Assembly: GCF_900100665.1 (NCBI RefSeq)
Contig: NZ_FNCS01000002.1
Location: forward strand, 310,001 to 374,000
Direction of reading: 5' to 3'
DNA length: 64,000 nt
Source of the DNA: Pelagibacterium luteolum
GTDB taxonomy: Bacteria > Pseudomonadota > Alphaproteobacteria > Rhizobiales > Devosiaceae
Under the pieces are notes generated by a model that saw only the letters and a list, made by a program, of their open reading frames with translations, was not told the origin of the DNA and ran no database searches. The position numbers and the translations under genes are program-made. Positions 52,142-62,180 of this stretch are shown here, piece by piece. The first letter of the stretch is position 1. The number at the start of each line of letters is the position of its first letter.

Positions 52142-53014
52142 ATGACCGCCTTTGCCAAGACAGACACAGACGCGCCAGCCCGGCCCTGGTACAAAAAGCT
52201 GATCGGAATGGGCGGGACGACCATTCCCGTTGTACGATTGCAGGGCACCATCTCGCCCGAGAGCAAGCAGGGGCGGCTCAATATCGCCACGGTGTCGCCG
52301 ATGCTGGAAAAGGCGTTTGCGATGAAGAAGGCGCCGGTCGTGGCCGTTGTGGTCAATTCGCCGGGGGGATCGCCGGTCCAGTCGCGGCTGATCGCGCAGC
52401 GGATCCGGCAACTGGCTGATGAGAACGACAAGAGGGTGCTGGTGTTCGTCGAGGATGCGGCGGCATCGGGTGGCTATTTCATTGCCGTAGCGGGTGACGA
52501 GATCATTGCCGACCCCTCCTCGCTCGTCGGCTCGGTGGGTGTGATCATGGCGTCGTTCGGGTTTGTTGACGCGATTGCCAAGCTGGGGATCGAGCGGCGG
52601 GTTTATGTGGCGGGCAAGAACAAGTCGACACTCGACCCGTTCCAGCCGGAAAAGCAGCAGGATGTCGACCGGATCAAGAGCCTGGAGCTGGCGATCCATG
52701 ACGTGTTTATCGACTATGTGAAATCGCGGCGCGGAAGCAAGATCACGCTGCCCGACGAAGAGGTGTTCACCGGCGAATTCTGGACCGCCAAGCAGGGGCT
52801 GAGCATGGGCTTGGTCGACGGATTGGGCGAGATGTACACTGTGTTGCGCGAGCGCTTCGGCAAGGACGCGCAGATCAAGCTGATCGGGCCGAAAAAGCCG
52901 TTCTTCAGCCTGCCGGGGTTTGGCTTGTCGTCGCAGACCGCGGGGAGCGATCTTGTGGGCGACGTGATCGCCAGGATCGAGGACCGCGCGAACTGGTCGC
53001 GGCTGGGGCTGTAG
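52142..53014 (+). CDS. S49-family serine peptidase (SppA/SohB-like)
   Basis: 290 residues, single-domain form. Visible: VVAVVVNSPGGSPVQSRLIAQRI (substrate strand), the nucleophile Ser in DAAASGGYFIAVAGDEI, and a Lys in the AGKNKSTLDPFQP region expected to be the general base. No clear signal peptide or membrane helix is at the N-terminus, unlike E. coli SppA, so it may be cytoplasmic or peripheral. It starts 52 bases after the methyltransferase. The stop is directly followed by the ATG of the next gene. Confidence 0.93.
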   Translation: MTAFAKTDTDAPARPWYKKLIGMGGTTIPVVRLQGTISPESKQGRLNIATVSPMLEKAFAMKKAPVVAVVVNSPGGSPVQSRLIAQRIRQLADENDKRVLVFVEDAAASGGYFIAVAGDEIIADPSSLVGSVGVIMASFGFVDAIAKLGIERRVYVAGKNKSTLDPFQPEKQQDVDRIKSLELAIHDVFIDYVKSRRGSKITLPDEEVFTGEFWTAKQGLSMGLVDGLGEMYTVLRERFGKDAQIKLIGPKKPFFSLPGFGLSSQTAGSDLVGDVIARIEDRANWSRLGL

Positions 53015-53233
53015 ATGGGGATCGGGACGCTCGTTACCATTCTTGTCGCCGTGCTCATCGGGCTGGGGCTCAAGACCATCGTCAAGGATTGGCGCAAGAA
53101 ATTTGCCGAGGACGACGCGCATGCCGAACAGCGGCGCAAGGCGTTTTTGGAGCGCAACAAGGCCGAGGTGAAGTCGGGCGGCGTCGTCAACCTCGAGCGT
53201 GGGGACGATGGGGTGTATCGGCCGAAGGATTAG
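53015..53233 (+). CDS. Small single-helix membrane protein
   Basis: 72 residues. The ATG follows the S49 peptidase stop with no gap, implying translational coupling. One N-terminal helix ([20 protein letters not shown]) is followed by a highly charged coiled-coil-like stretch ([30 protein letters not shown]). It is often seen between sppA-like and glyQ in this order of bacteria. Function unknown; a partner of the peptidase is possible. Confidence 0.82.
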   Translation: MGIGTLVTILVAVLIGLGLKTIVKDWRKKFAEDDAHAEQRRKAFLERNKAEVKSGGVVNLERGDDGVYRPKD

Positions 53234-53321
53234 GGTTCAGCATGACAGGCTCCTGCTTGACCTCCCTCCCCGCCCAAACTACGGTCGCGCCGCCTTTCAA
53301 TGCTGGTTTTCCGGAAACACA

Positions 53322-54251
53322 ATGACCGACGCCCTTGCGCCGCATATGGACCCCAAGAATTCGTTTCAGGGGCTGATCCTCGTCTTGCAGAAATTCTGGG
53401 CGGATCAGGGGTGCGTGATTTTGCAGCCCTATGACATGCAGATGGGCGCGGGGACGTTCCATACGGCGACGACGCTGCGGGCGTTGGGGCCAAAGCACTG
53501 GAACGCGGCCTATGTGCAGCCGTCGCGGCGGCCGACGGACGGACGCTATGGGGAGAACCCCAACCGGCTACAGCATTATTATCAGTTCCAGGTGATCCTG
53601 AAGCCCTCGCCGGCCAATATCCAGGACCTCTATCTCCAGTCTTTGGCCGCCATCGGGCTCGACGCGAAGCTGCATGACGTGCGGTTCGTCGAGGACGATT
53701 GGGAGAGCCCGACGCTGGGTGCGTGGGGACTGGGCTGGGAGTGCTGGTGCGACGGGATGGAGGTGAGCCAGTTCACCTATTTCCAGCAGGTCGCGGGGTT
53801 CGAGTGCTCGCCGGTGCCGGGGGAAATCACCTATGGGCTGGAACGTCTGGCGATGTATGTGCAGGGGGTCGAGAACGTCTATGACCTCAATTTCAACGGC
53901 CGCGAGGGCGCTGAAAAGGTGACCTATGGCGATGTGTTCCTACAAAACGAGCAGGAATTTTCGAAGTACAATTTCGAAGCCGCCGATACCGACATGCTGT
54001 TCCGGCACTTCAAGGATGCCGAGGACGAGTGCAAGGCGGTGCTCGAAAAAGGGCTCACCGCCGAGGGGCGGCAGACGCTGGCAGTGCCGGCTTATGAGCA
54101 GGTGGTCAAGGCCAGCCACACGTTCAACCTTCTCGACGCTCGCGGGGTCATATCGGTGACCGAGCGGCAGAGCTATATCCTGCGCATTCGCGAATTGGCC
54201 AAGCTCTGTGGGGCGGCCTGGCTGCAGACGGCTGGCGGCGGCGCCGCATAA
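53322..54251 (+). CDS. glyQ: Glycine-tRNA ligase alpha subunit
   Basis: Catalytic alpha subunit of GlyRS, 309 residues. The canonical N-terminal block [37 protein letters not shown] is split here only for reading. [28 protein letters not shown] and [20 protein letters not shown] follow, then [13 protein letters not shown]. The ATG at 53322 gives [14 protein letters not shown]; the ATG at residue 9 is an alternative. Its usual downstream neighbour glyS is not here but at 47324-49360 on the other strand. Confidence 0.96.
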   Translation: MTDALAPHMDPKNSFQGLILVLQKFWADQGCVILQPYDMQMGAGTFHTATTLRALGPKHWNAAYVQPSRRPTDGRYGENPNRLQHYYQFQVILKPSPANIQDLYLQSLAAIGLDAKLHDVRFVEDDWESPTLGAWGLGWECWCDGMEVSQFTYFQQVAGFECSPVPGEITYGLERLAMYVQGVENVYDLNFNGREGAEKVTYGDVFLQNEQEFSKYNFEAADTDMLFRHFKDAEDECKAVLEKGLTAEGRQTLAVPAYEQVVKASHTFNLLDARGVISVTERQSYILRIRELAKLCGAAWLQTAGGGAA

Positions 54252-54331
54252 CACCTCAATCCCATAAGGCGTTGATATAGCCGGGTTTAAATGCCAATCT
54301 CGCTGCGAAACAGGCGAGAGGATTTCGCACT

Positions 54332-54892
54332 ATGGAATGGGTGATCCTGCTACTGGTGGTAGCAGCCGTCGGCGGTTATGCGGTCTATGCCTACAACATG
54401 CTGGTCAGGAACCGGCAGTTGGTGGAGGAAGGCTGGTCGGGGATCGACGTACAGCTCAAGCGGCGCATTGATCTCATTCCCAACATGCTCGAAACGGTCA
54501 AGGGCTACATGGCCCATGAGCGCGAGACTTTGCAGGCAGTGACCGATGCGCGGGCGGCGGTTCAGGGGGCGCAGAACGCCTCGCCTGCGGAGCGCGGACA
54601 GGCCGAGGGGATCTTGTCGGGGGCGCTGGGGCGGCTGTTTGCCGTGGCGGAGGCTTATCCGGACCTCAAGGCCAATACCAATTTCCTTGAATTCCAGAGC
54701 GCGCTGCAAACGGTAGAAGACGAAATCCAGATGGCGCGGCGCTATTACAATGGCGCTGTAAGGAACCTCAACATCGCCGTCTATTCGTTCCCTTCAAATG
54801 TCGTCGCGGGTGCGTTCGGGTTCAAGAAAGCTGAATATTTCGAACTCGACAACGAGACGGAACGGGCAGTGCCCGAGGTCAAGTTCTCTTGA
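54332..54892 (+). CDS. LemA-family membrane protein
   Basis: 186 residues. The N-terminal membrane helix (EWVILLLVVAAVGGYAVYAYNMLV) is followed by a helical-bundle domain with the LemA signature: EEGWSGIDVQLKRRIDLIPN, then VKGYMAHERETL, ARRYYNGAVRNLNIAVYSFPSNVVAGAFGFKKAEYFE. It is two bases away from the start of the DUF2207 gene (stop TGA 54890-54892, ATG 54894). The LemA-DUF2207 pair is widespread; its role is poorly known. Confidence 0.94.
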   Translation: MEWVILLLVVAAVGGYAVYAYNMLVRNRQLVEEGWSGIDVQLKRRIDLIPNMLETVKGYMAHERETLQAVTDARAAVQGAQNASPAERGQAEGILSGALGRLFAVAEAYPDLKANTNFLEFQSALQTVEDEIQMARRYYNGAVRNLNIAVYSFPSNVVAGAFGFKKAEYFELDNETERAVPEVKFS

Positions 54893-54893
54893 G

Positions 54894-56783
54894 ATGACGC
54901 TCTTTCGTCTTTTCGTCTTTCTGGGCGGGCTGTTGTTCGCTCTGGCACCCGCTCTTGGGCAGGAGCAGATTCGTGCGTTCGATGTTCAGTTCGACGTCCA
55001 ACGCGATGGATCGGTGAGGGTTACGGAGACGATCACCGTCAACGCTGAAGGCGACGAAATAAGGCGCGGGATTTTTCGCGACATACCAACCACGCTCGAG
55101 ACGGACGGTGGGGGAACCGTCCGGATGCCGATCAGCGTCGAAATGGTGACGCGGAATGGTTCGGCGGAGCCTTTCGATGTTGAAGGATTTTCGGGCGGGC
55201 GACGTATTCGGATCGGATCGCCGGACGCGCTGCTTTCGCGTGGCGAGCACACTTACGAAATCGTCTATATCATGGAACGCGCCGTGCGCAGCTCCGAGGA
55301 TTTCGACGAGTTGTATTGGAATGCCACCGGCAATTACTGGAGCTTTCCGATCCTACGCTCGCGGGCTTTTGTGACACTCCCTGAAGAGGCGCAGATCATC
55401 GAGGTCAATGGATATACCGGCGCCGTTGGAGAGCAGGGCTCGGACAGTTCGGCCGAGCGGATCAGCGACAATCAGGCACGCTTCGTCGTGACGCGCACGC
55501 TGCAGGCGGGTGAAGGGCTGACGATCTCGGTGACTTTTGCCAAGGGCGTCATCGTTTCGCCTGAAGGCAGCGACGCGGTGGCGTACTGGTTGTCGGACTA
55601 TCGCGATTTCGTTGTGCCTATCGTGATGCTGATCATCGTCATCGCCTTTAACGGGCTAGCCTGGGGCGCGGTGGGACGCGACCCGGCGAAGGGTACGATC
55701 ATTCCGCGCTTTTATCCGCCAAAGGGGTATTCGCCGGCGCTGACGCACTACATCCATCGCATGGGCTGGCAGAATTCGGGGTGGCTGGCCTACTCAGCGG
55801 CGCTGGTATCGCTGGCCGTCAAAGGGCTGGTCGAGATTGAAAAGGCGGGCAAGACAACCATCATTACGGTGACCGACAAGGCGCCGGATGCGCCGTTACC
55901 GCCGGGCGAGGCGGTGGCACTGTCCGACCTTGCGCCGCTCTCGCCCGTGACCATCGACAAGACGAGCGGGCCAAAACTGGCGCAAAGCCGCACCAATGTG
56001 ATGCAGGCGCTGGAGAAGGAAAACCGTGCGGTCTATTTCAAGAACAATGTCGCGTTCGTCGTGCTGGGCATTCTGCTCGGGCTTGGGTGCCTGGTCGGCA
56101 TGGTCGTGCTTGGCGTGCTCGATCCGCTGTTCGTTTTCATCGCGGCGTTTGCCGCTGTGTTTTTATCGGTCCTTGGGCTGGCGGCGCGGTCGATGTGGCA
56201 GGGCACGGGGATCGGGCGGTTCATAGCACTGGGCATTATCGGAATTTTCGCGCTGAATTTCAGCTCGATGGCGATTGATTTGTTTCGGTGGACACCGATA
56301 GATTTTCCATTCGTCGCTGCGGTGTCGATCATTGCGATCACGCTGGTCTTTGCCATTCTGATGCGCGCGCCGACCGTGCATGGACGCAAGCTGATGGACG
56401 AGATCGACGGGTTCAAGATGTATATCGAGACGGCGGAAAAAGAGCGTCTCAACATGTCCGGCGAGCCTGAGATGACCACGCAGCGCTTCGAAGCCGTACT
56501 GCCCTATGCCATGGCGCTTGGGGTGGAAAAGCCTTGGTCGGAGCGCTTTCAGAACGATCTGGCGCGCAATGCGGTCAAGGATGCCGGGGCCGGATATTCG
56601 CCGCGCTGGTATCATGGCGGCAATTTCTCGTCCGGCAATTTCGCGCGCACCATGACGGGCGTAACCTCGGGAATCGGCGCAGCCATGATTTCAGCGCAGC
56701 CGGTGTCATCTTCATCCTCGGGTTCCGGCGGCGGCGGGTTCTCCGGTGGTGGTGGGGGCGGTGGAGGCGGCGGAGGCTGGTGA
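54894..56783 (+). CDS. DUF2207 membrane protein with glycine-rich tail
   Basis: 629 residues. Signal peptide (FRLFVFLGGLLFALAPALGQ), then the extracytoplasmic DUF2207 domain (about 20-235: VQFDVQRDGSVRVTETITVN, RRGIFRDIP and YEIVYIMERAV). Membrane helices are at about 243-262 and three more between 395 and 500. A cytoplasmic domain lies between (GRDPAKGTIIPRFYPPKGYSP). The C-terminus is SSSSGSGGGGFSGG then a glycine run ending in Trp, the typical family tail. It is coupled to lemA upstream. Confidence 0.93.
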   Translation: MTLFRLFVFLGGLLFALAPALGQEQIRAFDVQFDVQRDGSVRVTETITVNAEGDEIRRGIFRDIPTTLETDGGGTVRMPISVEMVTRNGSAEPFDVEGFSGGRRIRIGSPDALLSRGEHTYEIVYIMERAVRSSEDFDELYWNATGNYWSFPILRSRAFVTLPEEAQIIEVNGYTGAVGEQGSDSSAERISDNQARFVVTRTLQAGEGLTISVTFAKGVIVSPEGSDAVAYWLSDYRDFVVPIVMLIIVIAFNGLAWGAVGRDPAKGTIIPRFYPPKGYSPALTHYIHRMGWQNSGWLAYSAALVSLAVKGLVEIEKAGKTTIITVTDKAPDAPLPPGEAVALSDLAPLSPVTIDKTSGPKLAQSRTNVMQALEKENRAVYFKNNVAFVVLGILLGLGCLVGMVVLGVLDPLFVFIAAFAAVFLSVLGLAARSMWQGTGIGRFIALGIIGIFALNFSSMAIDLFRWTPIDFPFVAAVSIIAITLVFAILMRAPTVHGRKLMDEIDGFKMYIETAEKERLNMSGEPEMTTQRFEAVLPYAMALGVEKPWSERFQNDLARNAVKDAGAGYSPRWYHGGNFSSGNFARTMTGVTSGIGAAMISAQPVSSSSSGSGGGGFSGGGGGGGGGGGW

Positions 56784-56808
56784 CGCCCAGCGCATGCCTT
56801 GGCGTGAT

Positions 56809-57684
56809 CTAATCTTCCAGCAATGGCGTCGCTGCGACCCAGAATCCGGGGAGTTTCTCGCGGAGGTCGTGGGCGGCCTGATGGGCGGCGGCGGCGCTGC
56901 CATAGAGGCCGAAGCAGGTGGCGCCGGAACCCGACATGCGGGCCAGGCTGCAGCCGGGTGTGACGGCGATGGCGCTGACGATGTCCTCAATGGCGGGCAC
57001 GAGCAGTGTGGCCGGGGGCTGCAGATCGTTGCGGGTGTCCTGGAGCCATAGCGAGAGGTGCGCTGCGCGATCGAGCGGTTCGGGCAGCGGCGGCATTTTT
57101 GGGTTGTGGCGATCCACCAGTCGCTTGAAAACCTCGGGCGTCGAAACCTCCTCAAGCGGATTGACCAAGACCAGATGCATGTGCGGGAACGCAGGCAAGG
57201 GGCGAAGGGTCTCGCCGATGCCTGTGACCTCACAGGGGCGGGAGAGAAGGCACATCGGCACGTCGGCGCCGAGCGTCGCGGCGAGGGCGAAGAGTTCGCT
57301 ATCGGGGATAGGCTCGGCGCTCATCGCGGCCAGAAGGCGCAGCACGGCGGCGGCATCGGCGGAACCACCGCCAAGGCCGGCGGCGACAGGGAGATGTTTT
57401 TCGAGATGGATTTCGATGCCGTCGGGCAGATAGTCCGGAAACTGCGCCCTGAATTTTTCCAGCGCGCGAATGACCAGATTGGACCGCCCATTGGGCAGGT
57501 CGGCTCCGAACGGGCCCGTGACGATCAGTGCGTCCTTGCGCGCCGGCACGGCCCAGAGCTGGTCGGCCAAATCGGTGAACACACACAGGGTGTGAAGAAG
57601 ATGGAAGCCATCATCCCTGCGGCCCACGACGTGGAGCGCCAAGTTGACCTTGGCGGGCGCCGTCTCGCTGAACGCCCCATCCAT
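56809..57684 (-). CDS. ispE: 4-diphosphocytidyl-2-C-methyl-D-erythritol kinase
   Basis: ATP-dependent step of the MEP isoprenoid pathway, 291 residues. GHMP kinase motifs: PAKVNLALHVVGRRDDGFHLLHT (N-terminal substrate block), PVAAGLGGGSADAAAVLR (ATP loop) and SLARMSGSGATCFGLY (third motif). The ATG at 57684 overlaps the upstream TPR gene's stop (TGATG), indicating coupled translation; a TTG one codon earlier is possible. ispH in the same window belongs to the same pathway. Confidence 0.96.
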   Translation of the reverse strand: MDGAFSETAPAKVNLALHVVGRRDDGFHLLHTLCVFTDLADQLWAVPARKDALIVTGPFGADLPNGRSNLVIRALEKFRAQFPDYLPDGIEIHLEKHLPVAAGLGGGSADAAAVLRLLAAMSAEPIPDSELFALAATLGADVPMCLLSRPCEVTGIGETLRPLPAFPHMHLVLVNPLEEVSTPEVFKRLVDRHNPKMPPLPEPLDRAAHLSLWLQDTRNDLQPPATLLVPAIEDIVSAIAVTPGCSLARMSGSGATCFGLYGSAAAAHQAAHDLREKLPGFWVAATPLLED

Positions 57685-59387
57685 CAATCGAGAATCGGCG
57701 CGTCGGGGTCCAGCCCGCCAATCAGTTTCGGAGCTGCGCGCTCGGTGACGGTGCCCTCTTCATCGACATCGATGGCGATGCGCCACTGGAACATGGCCTC
57801 GCGCTGGCGCCCGGCCATCCAATAGGCATCGCCCAGATGGTCGTTGATTTCGGGGTCGGCGGGGAGAATGCGCACTGCGGTTTCGAGCTGCTCGACGGCC
57901 TCGTCGATGCGGCCGAGCTTGAAGAAGGCCCAGCCCAGGCTATCGACGATGTAACCGTTACGGGGCGATAGCTCGACGGCGCGCTCGATCATGTCGAGGG
58001 CTTCATTGAGGTTTTCGCCGCGATCGACCCAGGTGTAGCCGAGATAGTTGAGAACGTCGGGGTGTTCTGGATTGAGTTCGAGGGCGCGCAGGAAATCTTC
58101 CTCGGCGCGGTCCCACATGCGGGCGCGTTCGTAGGAAATACCGCGGACGTAAAAGAAGCGCCAATCGCGCGGGCGCGGGGTTTCGATGGAATTGATGATG
58201 CCAGAATAGGCCTCGGCCGCCTCGGCCCATTGCTCATCATAGCGCAGCAGATCGCCAAGAATACCGTAGGCTTCGATATTGTCGGGATAGGTGGTCAAAA
58301 GATTTTCGAGGCGCGAGATGGCGCCGTCGCGATCGCCCTTGAGATCGATGTTTTCGGCGAGGCGAATGAGGGAATTGACGAACAGGGGCGAGGAACTTGG
58401 AACGCTGGCAAAGAGCGTTTCCGCATCGTCATAGCGTCCAGCAGTCGATAGCAATTCACCGAGCGAAAGCGAAATAACGGCCGACTGGGGATCGAGATAG
58501 GCGGCGAGGCGCAGGAAACCGACGCCCAGTTCGGACGAGCCGTCGCGCGCCAGAGCGGACCCGAGGCCATGCAGCATTTCTGCCGCGCCGGCCTGAACAT
58601 TGTCGGCGAAAAGTCCGGGGCGGGTCTGGTTGGCGATATCGTCACGCAGGCTGTCGACCACGGGGTGAACGACGCCTTCCTCGGCGAAGCTGTCGAGGAT
58701 GGATTGCGCCTCCTCGAATTGGCCGGCGTTGCCGAGAATGCGGATATAGGCTTCGGCAATGCGCGGAATGAACGGGTCCATCTCATAGGCTTCGCGGGCC
58801 AGCGTTATCGCGGACTGCCTATCGCCGCCGAGGTCGGCCATGACGGCGCGGTGAAAAACGAGAAACTCCTCAAAGCCGCCCTGCCCTACCGTATTGAGGA
58901 TTTGGTTGGCGGCTGGGAGGTCACCCTCGCCGACTTTCGACCATGCGCGCATGATGCCGGCTGTGACCCCGACCAGCGAGGCTTCGGGAATGCGCGCGAG
59001 CGTGGACTCGGCTGAGGCGTAGCGGCGCTCCTTGAGCGCGACCGCGCCAAGCGTCAGGCGGGCTAACTCGTCCTGCGGATTGAGGTCGAGCACGTGCTGG
59101 GCCATGCTGGCGGCGTCGGAAATCCGGCCGGCCAAAAGGTATGACAGAAAGGTCTGCCCGGCATAAATGGGATTGTCCCAGTCGCTTTCGGCTGCCTCGC
59201 GAAAATAGGTTGCAGCGCGATTGGCCTCGAGGTTTTCGAGCGCCGCTATGCCGGCGAGATAGGCACCGGTGACGCTCTGGGTTCGCGGAGGCAGGAGGCC
59301 CGTTTGGGCGGAGGCGGGAAGCGCGAGCGGCATGGCCAACGCGGCGACGATCATGGCTGTCAGTGGCCGGACGATCAATTTTTGCAC
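57684..59387 (-). CDS. Exported tetratricopeptide-repeat protein
   Basis: About 567 residues. The GTG at 59387 gives a signal peptide (QKLIVRPLTAMIVAALAMPLALPASAQ) after GAGGAG/GGGAA; further upstream the frame is unlike any leader. The mature protein is a chain of TPR-type helix pairs (about 12 repeats), clearest near the end: AEEDFLRALELNPEHPDVLNYLGYTWVDRG, then ALDMIERAVELSPRNGYIVDSLGWAFFKLG. Such proteins act as periplasmic or outer-membrane-associated scaffolds. It precedes ispE in a coupled pair. Confidence 0.88.
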   Translation of the reverse strand: MQKLIVRPLTAMIVAALAMPLALPASAQTGLLPPRTQSVTGAYLAGIAALENLEANRAATYFREAAESDWDNPIYAGQTFLSYLLAGRISDAASMAQHVLDLNPQDELARLTLGAVALKERRYASAESTLARIPEASLVGVTAGIMRAWSKVGEGDLPAANQILNTVGQGGFEEFLVFHRAVMADLGGDRQSAITLAREAYEMDPFIPRIAEAYIRILGNAGQFEEAQSILDSFAEEGVVHPVVDSLRDDIANQTRPGLFADNVQAGAAEMLHGLGSALARDGSSELGVGFLRLAAYLDPQSAVISLSLGELLSTAGRYDDAETLFASVPSSSPLFVNSLIRLAENIDLKGDRDGAISRLENLLTTYPDNIEAYGILGDLLRYDEQWAEAAEAYSGIINSIETPRPRDWRFFYVRGISYERARMWDRAEEDFLRALELNPEHPDVLNYLGYTWVDRGENLNEALDMIERAVELSPRNGYIVDSLGWAFFKLGRIDEAVEQLETAVRILPADPEINDHLGDAYWMAGRQREAMFQWRIAIDVDEEGTVTERAAPKLIGGLDPDAPILD

Positions 59388-59551
59388 GGTGTTCCCGAAC
59401 TCCTCGCTTGCAGGTAAGCCTTTTCGTCGCGGGATCGAACCGGAAAAGTCTGCAACTTTTCCTGATCTCACTCCGACCTCTTCGATAGCCAAACGCGGCA
59501 AGATTGTCGATTGTGGGGCAGTCGAATTGTCGTGATAGGGCGCAGGCCGGC

Positions 59552-61204
59552 CTACATCCCGGAATAGTTCGGGCCCGAGCCACCTTCCGGGGGGACCCAG
59601 GTGATGTTTTGGGCCGGATCCTTGATGTCGCAGGTTTTGCAGTGGACGCAGTTCTGGGCGTTGATGCGGAAGGTCGGCTCACCGCCTTCGGTTACGACCT
59701 CATAGACGCCTGCCGGACAATAGAGCGGTGCGGGCTCACCATATCTGGGGAGATTTTCGCGGATCGGGACATCGGGGTCGGTCAGCCGCAGGTGGACGGG
59801 CTGATCCTCGTCATGGGCGATGCTGGCGCGATAGACCGATTCGGTCTTGGCGAAGGTCAATTTGCCGTCGGGTTTGGGGTAGTCGATCGGGGTGACTTCG
59901 GAGAGTTTTTTGAGGCGGGCGAAGTCGGGCTTGTCCGAGACGAGGCCGCCGAGCGGGGAATGTTTCACGAGCGATGAGACCCACATATCGGCACCGGCGA
60001 GGCCAACGCCTGCGAAAAGGCCGAGCTTGCCCCAGAGCGGTTTGACGGCGCGGACAGGGTAGAGATCGTCGCGGATGCCCGAGGCGAGGACGGCGTCGTC
60101 GAGGGTTGTGATTTCATCGTTGGCGCGACCGGCAGCGATGGCGTTGGCGACTTCGGTTGCGGCGGCCATGCCAGAGCGGATGGCGTTGTGGATGGCTTTG
60201 AGGCGCGGGACGTTCATGAAGCCCGCCGAGCAGCCGATCAGCGCCCCCCCGGGGAAGGCGAGTTTGGGGATCGACTGCCAGCCACCTGACGTGAGGGCGC
60301 GGGCGCCGTAGGAAATGCAGGTCGCGCCCTCGAGGAGGTCGCGGATGTGCGGATGGAGCTTGAAGCGCTGGAACTCGCCGTAAGGGGAGAAGGTCGGGTT
60401 TTCGTAATCGAGATGGCTGACCATGCCGAGATAGATGCGGTTGTCGGCAGCGTGGTAGCAAAAGCCACCGCCGCTCGTGGAATTGCCGAGGGGATAGCCC
60501 ATGAAATGGGTGACCTTGCCGGGTTGGTGCTTGGCCGGGTCGATCTCCCAGATTTCCTTGATGCCGAGGCCGTATTTCTGTGGGGCGCGGCCGGTGTCGA
60601 GGCCGAATTTTGCGATGAGGCGCTTGGCGAGGGAGCCGCGGGCGCCTTCAGCGATGAGCGTGTATTTGGCGCGCAGTTCGATGCCGGGCGTGAAGGTGGG
60701 CTTGGGCGTGCCGTCGCGGGCGACGCCCATGTCGCCGGTGATGATGCCCAGGATTTCGCCGGTTTCGCCGGTGATGAAGTCTGCGGCGGCGGTACCGGGG
60801 AAGATATCCACCCCCAGCGCTTCGGCCTCGGCGGCGAGCCAGCGGCAGAGATCGCCGAGCGAGATGATGACGCCGCCCTTGGTCTTCATGATCGGCGGGA
60901 TGAGGGCGTGCGGGAAGCTGACGGCGCCGGTTTCGGCAAGATAGACGAAATCGTCACTTGTCACCTCGGGGCCGACGGGGGCGCCCTTTTCCCGCCAGTC
61001 GGGGATCAGGGCATCGAGGCCTGCCGGGTCCATGACAGCGCCGGAGACGATGTGGCCGCCGATATCGGCCGATTTTTCGACGACGACGATCTCAAGATCA
61101 GGAGACGCTTTCTTGAGCGCGATGGCTGCAGAGAGACCGGCCGGGCCCGCGCCCACGATCACGACGCCGGTTTCCATGCTCTCGCGTTCGATCTCGTCGG
61201 TCAT
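59552..61204 (-). CDS. Electron transfer flavoprotein-ubiquinone oxidoreductase
   Basis: Passes electrons from ETF (fatty-acid and amino-acid oxidation) to ubiquinone at the inner membrane, 550 residues. The N-terminal FAD motif [19 protein letters not shown] is at about 14-32, with the [21 protein letters not shown] and [22 protein letters not shown] blocks that line the quinone site. The C-terminal 4Fe-4S domain has [20 protein letters not shown], followed by [17 protein letters not shown] at the very end. The fourth Cys is in LYCPAGVYE. Full length; the family is very conserved. Confidence 0.97.
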   Translation of the reverse strand: MTDEIERESMETGVVIVGAGPAGLSAAIALKKASPDLEIVVVEKSADIGGHIVSGAVMDPAGLDALIPDWREKGAPVGPEVTSDDFVYLAETGAVSFPHALIPPIMKTKGGVIISLGDLCRWLAAEAEALGVDIFPGTAAADFITGETGEILGIITGDMGVARDGTPKPTFTPGIELRAKYTLIAEGARGSLAKRLIAKFGLDTGRAPQKYGLGIKEIWEIDPAKHQPGKVTHFMGYPLGNSTSGGGFCYHAADNRIYLGMVSHLDYENPTFSPYGEFQRFKLHPHIRDLLEGATCISYGARALTSGGWQSIPKLAFPGGALIGCSAGFMNVPRLKAIHNAIRSGMAAATEVANAIAAGRANDEITTLDDAVLASGIRDDLYPVRAVKPLWGKLGLFAGVGLAGADMWVSSLVKHSPLGGLVSDKPDFARLKKLSEVTPIDYPKPDGKLTFAKTESVYRASIAHDEDQPVHLRLTDPDVPIRENLPRYGEPAPLYCPAGVYEVVTEGGEPTFRINAQNCVHCKTCDIKDPAQNITWVPPEGGSGPNYSGM

Positions 61205-61263
61205 GCCGTTGTTCCCATGTGAGGTGGAAGCCTATATCGGGGTGTGACATAACAAGGATCACC

Positions 61264-62082
61264 ATGGCAAATCGACAGCTAAATCGCGAAGAGATGCTGG
61301 CCGCGCTCGACTGGTATGTCGCAGCGGGGATCGATGTCGCCGTGGGCGAGGACCCTGTCGACCGGTTTGCACAGGCTGCAACGCTGGCGACGCCGAGTGT
61401 TCGCAAGCCGCTGCCGGGGATGGTGCCACAGACACAGGCTGCGCGCCCTGCCCCGTCGGCGCCTGTTGCTACCCCGACAGATACCGATCCCGACGCGGCC
61501 CGGGCGCTGGCATCGAGCGCGACATCGCTCGAGGCGTTGCGCGAGATGCTGGAGACTTTCGACGGGTGCGGGCTCAAACTGCGGGCAACTAATCTGGTCT
61601 TTGCCGATGGTAATCCGGATGCCGATATCATGTTTGTCGGCGAAGCGCCGGGGCGTGACGAGGATTTGCAAGGCAAGCCGTTTGTGGGTCGCTCCGGGCA
61701 ATTGCTCGACCGTATGCTCAAGGCGATCGGGCTGGATCGAACCAAGGTCTATATCGCCAATACGGTGCCCTGGCGCCCGCCGGGCAACCGCGCGCCATCG
61801 CCAGCAGAAATCTCGGTGTGCCTGCCGTTTCTCTATCGCCAGATCGAACTCGTGGCGCCAAAGGTGCTCGTTGCCTTGGGCGGCGCGTCGGCATCGACGC
61901 TGTTCGAGACCGATACCGGGATTACGCGCTTGCGGGGGCAATGGCGCGATTTGACGGTGAGTGCGCACAGCATGCGGGCCGTGGCGACGCTGCATCCGGC
62001 CTATCTGTTGCGACAGCCAGCGGCCAAGGCGCTGGCGTGGCAGGATTTGCTGTCGATCAAGGCTGAGTTGGGCCGGCTCTAG
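61264..62082 (+). CDS. Uracil-DNA glycosylase, family 4-like, with incomplete Fe-S ligands
   Basis: Removes uracil from DNA, 272 residues. Motif 1 is [29 protein letters not shown] (GEAPG), and motif 2 is [16 protein letters not shown] (HPAYLL). A Pro/Thr-rich N-terminal extension (about 55-85) precedes the domain. Family 4 enzymes use four Cys for a 4Fe-4S cluster. Here the first pair reads [11 protein letters not shown] (one Cys only), the third position is PWRPPGNR (Trp instead of Cys), and the last is retained in [10 protein letters not shown]. Two ligands are therefore missing and the cluster is probably lost. The ATG at 61264 is divergent from the ETF-QO gene. Confidence 0.9.
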   Translation: MANRQLNREEMLAALDWYVAAGIDVAVGEDPVDRFAQAATLATPSVRKPLPGMVPQTQAARPAPSAPVATPTDTDPDAARALASSATSLEALREMLETFDGCGLKLRATNLVFADGNPDADIMFVGEAPGRDEDLQGKPFVGRSGQLLDRMLKAIGLDRTKVYIANTVPWRPPGNRAPSPAEISVCLPFLYRQIELVAPKVLVALGGASASTLFETDTGITRLRGQWRDLTVSAHSMRAVATLHPAYLLRQPAAKALAWQDLLSIKAELGRL

Positions 62083-62144
62083 GGTTGGTAGCTGGAGTAA
62101 GCGCCGCTGGTGGAGTTGGGCAGAGTGAAAATGTCCGTCCGCTC

Positions 62145-62180
62145 TTGTAACGCGTCAAGTTACGTAATAAATGGTGTTAC
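62145..62180. promoter_or_regulatory. Inverted GTAAC/GTTAC repeats at the Rrf2 gene start
   Basis: TTGTAAC (62145-62151) and GTTAC (62159-62163) form an inverted pair, and another GTTAC lies at 62176-62180 touching the ATG at 62181. These are a likely autoregulatory operator for the Rrf2 protein encoded directly downstream. Confidence 0.45.
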
